Origin: an uncultured Porphyromonadaceae bacterium
Lineage (GTDB): Bacteria > Bacteroidota > Bacteroidia > Bacteroidales > Muribaculaceae
Direction of reading: 5' to 3'
Length of the DNA stretch: 25,053 nucleotides
Assembly: GCA_902495075.1 (NCBI GenBank)
Contig: CABUVO010000043.1
Span: 1 to 25,053 of the forward strand
Shown here: piece by piece, positions 16,150-21,322 of the stretch
Layout: the number at the start of each line of letters is the position of its first letter
How positions within the stretch are numbered: position 1 is the first letter of the stretch
Made by a program: the position numbers and the translations under genes
Notes under the pieces: model-generated
What the model saw: the letters and a program-made list of their open reading frames with translations, nothing else
What the model was told of the DNA's origin: nothing
Database searches by the model: none

Positions 16150-16758
16150 ATGAGAAAAATCTTAACCGCTCTGCTGTTGGCAGTAATAACTTTTGGAGCT
16201 TCAGCCGAATTTCGCTGGGGACCGACTGCGGGTATCAATATCTCTGAACTGTATTGGAAGCAAGATCTTGTTGAGAACAAAATTCTTGTAGGTCCGAATG
16301 TCGGAGTAATGGGTGAAGTTATGATTCCGGGTATCGGATTCGGTGTGGACATCGCTGTCAAATACAGTATGCATGGGTCTTCTGTTAATTTCGGTGATCA
16401 ATATATCTGGGGTTCCGAAGGTTATGGAAAGGAGAATGTGTGGTTTCACACATTGCAGATTCCTTTGAACCTGCGTTTCAAATGGACTCGTATGAACGGA
16501 CTTGAGCATTATGTGGCTCCGTTTGTATATGGCGGTCCGGTGTTCAATTTCAATCTGTCGACATCAGATCTGCCCATTATAGAGCATCCTGCTGGATCGT
16601 TCGGACTGCAGTGTGGCATCGGAGGAGAGTTCTTCGAGCGTTATCAGCTCTCAGCTGGTTATTACTGGGGTATCTCATATGATTGCCGCACTGTTAAACT
16701 CGACAATTTCAGTGCCCGTTCACGTGGCTGGCAGATTAATGTTGCTGTGCTTTTCTAA
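16150..16758 (+). CDS. Outer-membrane beta-barrel protein (PorT-like), second paralogue
   Basis: This 202-residue protein has a signal peptide ending GASA. The mature protein starts EFRWGPTAGINISELYW and ends RGWQINVAVLF. It is the same length and fold as its upstream neighbour, and shared blocks include a strand with IPGIGFGVDIAVKYS (first copy IIGIGFDLSLMYT) and LQIPLNLRFKW (first copy LEIPLNLKYKL). The two have diverged substantially, so the duplication is old. It lies 16 bases after the first copy and 11 bases before the SufT-like gene, implying co-transcription. The ligand or partner is unknown; homodimer or heterodimer barrels are possible. Confidence 0.8.
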   Translation: MRKILTALLLAVITFGASAEFRWGPTAGINISELYWKQDLVENKILVGPNVGVMGEVMIPGIGFGVDIAVKYSMHGSSVNFGDQYIWGSEGYGKENVWFHTLQIPLNLRFKWTRMNGLEHYVAPFVYGGPVFNFNLSTSDLPIIEHPAGSFGLQCGIGGEFFERYQLSAGYYWGISYDCRTVKLDNFSARSRGWQINVAVLF

Positions 16759-16769
16759 AATTCTTAATT

Positions 16770-17132
16770 ATGGAAGAGAGTAAGGAAGAAGTGAAAGCTT
16801 CTCCACTGGTTCAGACAGATGAGGAACTGCGCATCACGGAGAAAGCGATAGAACTTCTCAAGACTGTGTATGATCCTGAGATTCCGGTAAATGTTTATGA
16901 TCTGGGGCTTATCTATCGCATTGAGTATGATCCTTCCGACAAGGTGCTGCATGTTGACATGACGCTTACGGCACCTTCGTGTCCGGCAGCTGATTTTATT
17001 CTTGAAGATGTGCGCCAGAAGCTTGTGAGCATTGACGGACCGGAGAAGGTGGATTTGCGCCTTGTGTTCGAACCGGAGTGGAATAATGACATGATGTCAG
17101 AGGAAGCCAAGCTCGAACTTGGATTTTTATGA
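16770..17132 (+). CDS. MIP18/DUF59-family Fe-S cluster assembly protein (SufT-like)
   Basis: This 120-residue cytoplasmic protein consists of a charged N-terminal extension of about 20 residues and a MIP18/PaaD-like domain. Key motifs are VYDPEIPVNVYDLGLIY, VDMTLTAPSCPAADF with the conserved cysteine, and the C-terminal FEPEWNNDMMSEEAKLELGFL block (first and last residues shown). Members help mature iron-sulfur proteins, probably by carrying or delivering clusters, and are often encoded near suf genes; none is visible here. Its stop overlaps the start of the LpxH-like gene (ATGA at 17129-17132), so translation is likely coupled. A phenylacetate-pathway PaaD role is unlikely without paa genes. 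Confidence 0.88.
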   Translation: MEESKEEVKASPLVQTDEELRITEKAIELLKTVYDPEIPVNVYDLGLIYRIEYDPSDKVLHVDMTLTAPSCPAADFILEDVRQKLVSIDGPEKVDLRLVFEPEWNNDMMSEEAKLELGFL

Positions 17133-17872
17133 AAGCATATTTTCTGAGTGATCTCCATCTCGGAGCCCCATATTTCCCGGATTCCCGTGAAGCAGAAAGA
17201 AGGGTTGTAACCTTTCTCGATACAATCAAGGATGACGCCGAAGTGATTTATCTCTTAGGCGACATCCTTGATTATTGGTATGAATACAGGTATGTTGTGC
17301 CTCGCGGATTTGTGCGTTTCTTCGGGAAACTGGCAGAGCTATCGGATCGCGGCATCCGTATAGTATGGTTTATCGGTAATCATGACATCTGGATATATGA
17401 TTATCTGCCTACGGAGCTTGGAATAGAGGTAGTTGATGGTTCCCTTGTAGAGGAAATCGACGGCAGATATTTCTATATGACGCATGGTGATGGCATTGGG
17501 AAGCTGAAACCTTCGTTTCGGATGTTGAGAAAGCTTTTTCGCAATAAGACATGTCAGAAAGCTTTCTCTGCAATTCATCCGCGCTGGACAGTTCCTTTTG
17601 CATATAACTGGAGTCGACACAGCAGAAAGATTGAGGGTCCGTCGGAGTGTGATGCGAAAAGGATGATGGATAACATCACGACTTTTAGCCGGGAATACCT
17701 TAAGGAGCATCCAGAGATGAATTATTTCATTTACGGTCATCTTCATCTCCTTGAAGAATTCAAAATAGCTCCGGAATGTGAGATTGTAGTTTTAGGGGAA
17801 TGGATTGCGACGTGTAGTTATGGAGTATGGGATGGGAGCAAATTTGAGTTAAAAAAATTAATTAGTGATTAA
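17129..17872 (+). CDS. LpxH-like UDP-2,3-diacylglucosamine diphosphatase (calcineurin-like phosphoesterase)
   Basis: This 247-residue metallophosphoesterase has the complete metal-binding set: SDLHLG (D8, H10), LGDILDYW (D45), GNHD (N84, H85), MTHGDG (H119) and YGHLHL (H204, H206). The DYWYEYRYVVPRG block and FIGNHDIWIYDYLPTELGI are typical of the LpxH family, which hydrolyses UDP-2,3-diacylglucosamine to lipid X and UMP in lipid A synthesis at the cytoplasmic face of the inner membrane. It is the last gene of the beta-barrel/SufT operon and overlaps the previous gene by four bases. Envelope-related neighbours fit the role. Bacteroidetes also carry LpxH paralogues of uncertain activity, so the catalytic assignment is likely but not certain. 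Confidence 0.83.
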   Translation: MKAYFLSDLHLGAPYFPDSREAERRVVTFLDTIKDDAEVIYLLGDILDYWYEYRYVVPRGFVRFFGKLAELSDRGIRIVWFIGNHDIWIYDYLPTELGIEVVDGSLVEEIDGRYFYMTHGDGIGKLKPSFRMLRKLFRNKTCQKAFSAIHPRWTVPFAYNWSRHSRKIEGPSECDAKRMMDNITTFSREYLKEHPEMNYFIYGHLHLLEEFKIAPECEIVVLGEWIATCSYGVWDGSKFELKKLISD

Positions 17873-17960
17873 GAATCGGGGTAAATTTTAACGTAAATTC
17901 AGAGAGTACTCGGAAAATTATATGTTTTACAACATATTTGTAACATTTTGCTAAAAAATC

Positions 17961-17992
17961 TTTGGTAGAAGAATAGAAAATACCTAACTTTG
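17961..17992 (+). promoter_or_regulatory. Ideal promoter without a downstream gene
   Basis: TTTG (17961-17964), exactly 20 bases, and TAACTTTG (17985-17992) form the best consensus match in the window. The nearest plus-strand gene starts about 600 bases on, beyond a terminator at 18049-18090, so the promoter probably drives a short RNA. Confidence 0.7.
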
Positions 17993-17998
17993 CAGTGA

Positions 17999-18088
17999 CC
18001 TAAAACAATCTTTTTTTACCTTAAGATTTTTTACCTGTAGAAACTTATAAAGGGTGCGACCGTGGAGGTTATCACCCTTTTATTTTTT
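17999..18088 (+). ncRNA. Candidate orphan small RNA of about 90 bases
   Basis: The start is estimated from the promoter at 17961-17992 and the end from the terminator at 18049-18090. The interval contains no ATG and no plausible peptide. It is U-rich in its first half (a run of seven T near 18011) and ends in a hairpin with loop sequence CGACCGTGGAGGTTAT. I do not recognise a known family: it is not tmRNA, SRP RNA or RNase P RNA. Its strand and ends are inferred and expression is untested. Confidence 0.45.
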
Positions 18089-18090
18089 AT
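18049..18090 (+). terminator. Intrinsic terminator of the candidate small RNA
   Basis: The stem AAAGGGTG/CACCCTTT (18049-18056 with 18073-18080) is followed by TATTTTTTAT. Within the loop, ACC and GGT can add three more pairs. Confidence 0.7.
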
Positions 18091-18154
18091 ATACTTTTCC
18101 AACGGCTCCTACTCTTCAACTTAGGTCTTGCTTTTTACTCAATTTTATTTTTTA

Positions 18155-18311
18155 GGCGCAGCCGGTTGAGTGAAGGCACCTTGGTGCCCCGGATGTCGTT
18201 ATAAGCAAATCTTCCATGTATTGCCAAGGCATTATTTCAATTAAGCTATAATCAGTCAGGCTAACGACAGCTTACGGGACACCAAGGTGTCTTCACTCAA
18301 CTGGCTTCGCC
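18155..18311. repeat. 157-base inverted-repeat element with nested hairpins
   Basis: The arms 18155-18201 and 18262-18311 are imperfect inverted complements. They share GTTGAGTGAAG, then CACCTTGGTG, and end at GTCGTTA. Each arm also contains its own mini-hairpin around CACC-TT-GGTG. The 60-base middle has no reading frame. No target duplication is apparent at the ends. 18312-18358 beyond it is a pyrimidine-rich low-complexity stretch. Confidence 0.65.
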
Positions 18312-18359
18312 AACAATTCTTCCTTTTCCCTTTTTACCTTTACCTTTTTACTTTTACAA

Positions 18360-18547
18360 ATTATATCATTCAACTTTAGCAAGCGTAAAGTTGAAGTTTA
18401 TAAGTTTAATCACGCTTCGCACAGTTTATAAGTTTATTTGTTTGATGCGAATAAATGAAAACCCAGTCATATTCGCATCAGATAAACTGTTAAACTTATA
18501 AACTCTTAAACTTTAAGTTGAAGCTTGCGAAACTTGAATTATATCAT
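18360..18547. mobile_element. MITE-like element with terminal inverted repeats and target duplication
   Basis: The direct repeat ATTATATCAT occurs at 18360-18369 and 18538-18547. Between them, the 168-base segment 18370-18537 begins TCAACTTTAGCAAGC and ends with the complement TCAAGTTTCGCAAGC (13 of 15 matching). Internal inverted pairs are AGTTTATAAGTTTA (18395-18408 with 18491-18504), CAGTTTA (18422-18428 with 18483-18489) and TGATGCGAATA (18443-18453 with 18470-18480). It has no coding capacity, which fits a non-autonomous miniature transposable element. No matching transposase is in the window. Confidence 0.7.
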
Positions 18548-18565
18548 CAAAATTTTGTATCTTTG
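18533..18565 (+). promoter_or_regulatory. Promoter of the TPR/HTH regulator gene
   Basis: CTTG (18533-18536), 21 bases and TATCTTTG (18558-18565) fit the -33/-7 pattern. The -33 box falls within the right terminal repeat of the MITE-like element, while the -7 box lies outside it. The leader to the ATG at 18590 is about 18 bases. Confidence 0.55.
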
Positions 18566-18589
18566 TGAGAAACAACTTTAACACAAACC

Positions 18590-20329
18590 ATGGGTTTTCT
18601 TACGTCATATAGTGAATCATTAAAAAATACAATTCATATAATGTTAATATTGGGATTTGGAGCAATAATCATGTCTTCATGCAAATCCCAATCTAAGGAT
18701 ACAAAATATCTTCTCTCAATTGAGGAATTAAATGATTCCGTTCCTGAGAATGTATTGGCATTGCTTGATTCCATAAATCCAGAAGAATACAAGGATAACG
18801 AATCAAAGGCGCTCTATGCGTTGATAAAATCGCAAGCTCTTGACAAAACCTTGGTTGATGTTGCCAACGATTCCTTGATTTCCATCGCTAAAAACTATTA
18901 TGAAGAATCGTCAGATAAATTTCACCTGATGAAAAGTGAGTATTATCATGGTCTTGTCAATATAAATGCAGGCAATTATGAGAATGCGATAAAATCGCTT
19001 CTTAAGGCTTACGACCTTGGCGAAGAGACCAAAGACTATTACTGGCAAGGAATGGCAGCATCAAAAATAGCAAAAATCTTTGCAGACCATTCTGATGGAT
19101 ACGAAGCTCTCGCATTTAGTAAAGAAGCTTTAAGATGCTTAACCGCTACAGGGAAAGAGAATTATATTGATTATGCATTATTGGATTTGGCTACAGATTA
19201 TAATAATATAGATTATAATGATTCGTGCATTATGACCATTGATAAAATTAAAAATAAAAATGACATTTGGATAAATTATGAAATAAATCTACTATTGGGT
19301 AATGCATTTATTAGAAAGAAGGACTATAAGAATGCTATAGATGTTTTAAATAATAATAAGATACCGCAAGGAGGAAATACCATCAATACCGCATATTTGG
19401 CACTCGCATTTTTAAGGAATGGAAATATCAGTAAAGGTAAACAACTGATCGATTCCATCATGAATGAAGAGAGTTTGCTTTCAGATTATGTGAGATATGA
19501 ACTTAATGATGAAATAAATAATAATGAAGAGGCATATGCATTATTGAAAAATCTTTACGATAAATCCGATGATGATTTCAAGAAACATATGTATTCAAAA
19601 TTATCTGTTGCCCTTTTAGATTATCATGATAAAGAAAATGAACTTAACAAAACAATTAAGACAAAAATTGTTTTACAGGTTGCATTAATAATTACAGTTA
19701 TTGTTTTGGTATTTTGTATTATAACATTTGTTTTATTAAATAAATTCCAGAAGCAAAAGGTAAAAATTAGAGATCTAAATGCCGCTGCAAAAGATCTAAA
19801 CAATAAAATTCATTCAACAGACCAAAATAATTCTAAACTTGCAAAATCGGTTCAGTCTCTTCTTGCGTCTCAATTTGTGGGATTAAATGAGATGTGTCAG
19901 GCATTATATGAAACTGAAAATGAAGAAAAAGGGAAAAAGCAAATTGCAAAAATGATGATAAACTTCATAGATTCTTTGTCAGGAAATAATGAACTAATAC
20001 AGGAATTGGAACGATTAGTGAATCATCATTATGATAATATATATGATTCTTTTAAATCTGATTTTAATGATCTAAAAGAGATTGATTATCGGTTGTTTTT
20101 ATATTCCATACTTGGTTTTGAAAATACTACAATAGCTCTGATATTTAATACCGAGATAAGATCAATTTACTCAAGAAGAGATAGATTAAAAATAAGAATC
20201 ATCAACTCATCATCTGTAAATAAAAACAGATACATAGCTTTTCTTTATCCGGATGGATTAAAAAAGGCTATGACAGGGGATGTAGGGAAACCACAAAATC
20301 TATATAAGACTAATATTAAATTCAAATAA
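18590..20329 (+). CDS. Membrane-spanning TPR protein with C-terminal helix-turn-helix (one-component regulator)
   Basis: This 579-residue protein has an N-terminal hydrophobic segment ending MSSC (C31), a lipoprotein-like or signal-anchor start. Residues about 50-345 form TPR-like helical pairs, for example NAGNYENAIKSLLKAYDLGE and KKDYKNAIDVLNN. One strong membrane helix follows (about 360-384, VLQVALIITVIVLVFCIITF), then a coiled coil (about 385-425). A C-terminal domain has IDYRLFLYSILGFENTTIAL and SIYSRRDRLKIRI, which resembles a LuxR-like helix-turn-helix. The layout suits a periplasmic sensor with a cytoplasmic DNA-binding end, a design common among Bacteroidales regulators. The gene is much richer in AAA, AAT and ATA codons than those upstream, suggesting transfer. 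Its target could be the receptor locus downstream, but 1 kb separates them. Confidence 0.7.
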   Translation: MGFLTSYSESLKNTIHIMLILGFGAIIMSSCKSQSKDTKYLLSIEELNDSVPENVLALLDSINPEEYKDNESKALYALIKSQALDKTLVDVANDSLISIAKNYYEESSDKFHLMKSEYYHGLVNINAGNYENAIKSLLKAYDLGEETKDYYWQGMAASKIAKIFADHSDGYEALAFSKEALRCLTATGKENYIDYALLDLATDYNNIDYNDSCIMTIDKIKNKNDIWINYEINLLLGNAFIRKKDYKNAIDVLNNNKIPQGGNTINTAYLALAFLRNGNISKGKQLIDSIMNEESLLSDYVRYELNDEINNNEEAYALLKNLYDKSDDDFKKHMYSKLSVALLDYHDKENELNKTIKTKIVLQVALIITVIVLVFCIITFVLLNKFQKQKVKIRDLNAAAKDLNNKIHSTDQNNSKLAKSVQSLLASQFVGLNEMCQALYETENEEKGKKQIAKMMINFIDSLSGNNELIQELERLVNHHYDNIYDSFKSDFNDLKEIDYRLFLYSILGFENTTIALIFNTEIRSIYSRRDRLKIRIINSSSVNKNRYIAFLYPDGLKKAMTGDVGKPQNLYKTNIKFK

Positions 20330-20330
20330 T

Positions 20331-20359
20331 CGAATTATCGGGCACAGCCCGATAATTCG
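20331..20359. terminator. Hairpin after the TPR/HTH regulator gene
   Basis: CGAATTATCGGGC and its complement form a perfect 13-pair stem around ACA, two bases after the stop codon. No T run follows. Its core TTATCGGGC/GCCCGATAA recurs in hairpins at 20945-20967 and 24724-24740, so it belongs to a dispersed hairpin family that may act as a 3'-end signal. Confidence 0.6.
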
Positions 20360-20458
20360 CTCCTGCCAAGTCGCCGAGCCATCAGGCTATATGCTCTACA
20401 TTATGTTAGATAATTAAGTGAAACACTATCAGAAAAACTTGTAGCAGATAGTGCCTCC

Positions 20459-20576
20459 GGTCGTAGCTGCTGTTGCTTGCAACTGCAGCACAAACAAAGG
20501 ATAAAATTCCTCTTTCTTGCTGCGAGGCTGCAGTTGCAAGCAAGCCGGAGCCCGGCACCCACAAGCAGCTACGACC
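20459..20576. repeat. Inverted repeat with an extra hairpin in one arm
   Basis: The left arm 20459-20489 and right arm 20527-20576 share 13 plus 17 perfectly complementary bases (GGTCGTAGCTGCT and TTGCTTGCAACTGCAGC). The left arm has one unpaired base at the junction and the right arm has 20, within which GCCGG-AGC-CCGGC (20544-20556) folds on itself. A small upstream pair CACTATC/GATAGTG lies at 20424-20453. No reading frame is credible here. Confidence 0.7.
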
Positions 20577-20640
20577 CGAGAAGCATTCGCCTCGAGTTCT
20601 TCATAAAATTAAACGCAAAGTAGCGAAGAATAAAAGCCTT

Positions 20641-20709
20641 TGTCTTTCCCTAAATTTAGTTGACTCATAAATTTTAATTTTATGAGTCAACTAAATTTAG
20701 GGAAAGACA
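20641..20709. repeat. Perfect palindrome with 31-base arms
   Basis: 20641-20671 and 20679-20709 are exact inverted complements separated by seven bases (TTTTAAT). The arms include CCCTAAATTTAG and TTGACTCATAAA. There is no adjacent gene, T run or visible target duplication. It could fold as a long hairpin in RNA or a cruciform in DNA. Confidence 0.85.
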
Positions 20710-20780
20710 TCCTGTCATCAGACCATTCAATATTCTATCATCAGACTATTTAACATTACACATTTTACGTTGCCGAGGCA

Positions 20781-20890
20781 GGCTCTGTGCCTCCGTCAGG
20801 TCGTTTACGACCCTCAGCGCCTAAAAATATAAGCATGATTTTGTAGCTAAAGCTCTGTACCTCTGTGACTCTGTGTTAATATTTTGAGAC
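20781..20890. repeat. Two-module dispersed intergenic repeat, copy 2
   Basis: Module A (20781-20826) reads CTCTGTGCCTCCG, AGGTCGTTTACGACC (a perfect GGTCGT/ACGACC hairpin) and CTCAGCGCCT. Module B (20852-20890) reads ACCTCTGTGACTCTGTG followed by TTAATATTTT and GAGAC. It is in the same order and orientation as the copy at 28-152. Confidence 0.6.
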
Positions 20891-20916
20891 ATTTATTGAA
20901 TCTGTAATACCTGCGA

Positions 20917-20989
20917 TAGGACATTTTGCCGGACGACTCCTTACTTTATCGGGCATAACCCGATAAACGAGGAGTTCCATTTTGTCCTA
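20917..20989. repeat. 73-base nested imperfect palindrome
   Basis: TAGGACA (20917-20923) pairs with TGTCCTA (20983-20989), ACTCCT pairs with AGGAGT, and the core TTTATCGGG (20945-20953) pairs with CCCGATAAA (20959-20967) around CATAA. The core belongs to the TTATCGGGC hairpin family. 20990-21160 beyond it is AT-rich with no supported gene. Confidence 0.6.
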
Positions 20990-21162
20990 AATTGGAATAT
21001 TAAACATAATGCCATTATCATATCTGCTATGACAGAATAGTCCAAATAATAATTAAATGTAATAGTTTTTAGAAAAATGAAATTAATATAATGATGCATG
21101 AGATAATTTATTGATGCCTTGATATTTATATTATTTAAAAGTGTAATTAAATTCAATAAAAA

Positions 21163-21195
21163 GTTAGACATTAGAGATTATTCAAGCTAACTTTG
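21163..21195 (+). promoter_or_regulatory. Promoter of the TonB receptor/DUF4249 operon
   Basis: TAACTTTG (21188-21195) is an exact -7 box, with GTTA (21163-21166) as a weak -33 at 21 bases. Transcription would begin near 21202, just before the 23-codon ORF at 21216 and about 120 bases before the receptor start. Confidence 0.5.
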
Positions 21196-21215
21196 TAATA
21201 AAATTTTAAAGAAAT

Positions 21216-21287
21216 ATGAAACAAAAAATTATGGCTATAGTCATCACTTTTATTATCGTAATGTTTAAAATTATCCTAATAGGATAG
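21216..21287 (+). CDS. 23-codon hydrophobic micro-ORF upstream of the TonB receptor
   Basis: The ORF encodes a basic start (MKQK) followed by a strongly hydrophobic run (IMAIVITFIIVMFKIILIG) and a TAG stop. It is the first ATG after the predicted promoter, 14 bases past the expected start point. The sequence looks like a signal peptide or single membrane helix. It ends 35 bases before the receptor ORF and is in a different frame. It may be a leader peptide, a small membrane protein, or the remnant of the receptor's original signal peptide after an internal deletion. Whether it is translated is not known. Confidence 0.4.
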   Translation: MKQKIMAIVITFIIVMFKIILIG

Positions 21288-21322
21288 GGGTATTTAGATA
21301 TATGTGTGTCTTATAGGTAGAG

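Noticed and set aside
20473..20670. 65-codon plus-strand ORF
   Set aside because: It is built from the arms of an inverted repeat and half of the perfect palindrome; no protein-like pattern is visible.
20941..21171. 76-codon minus-strand ORF, hydrophobic and AT-rich
   Set aside because: It runs through a palindrome and the receptor promoter region, has no recognisable motif, and its composition simply reflects AT-rich intergenic DNA.
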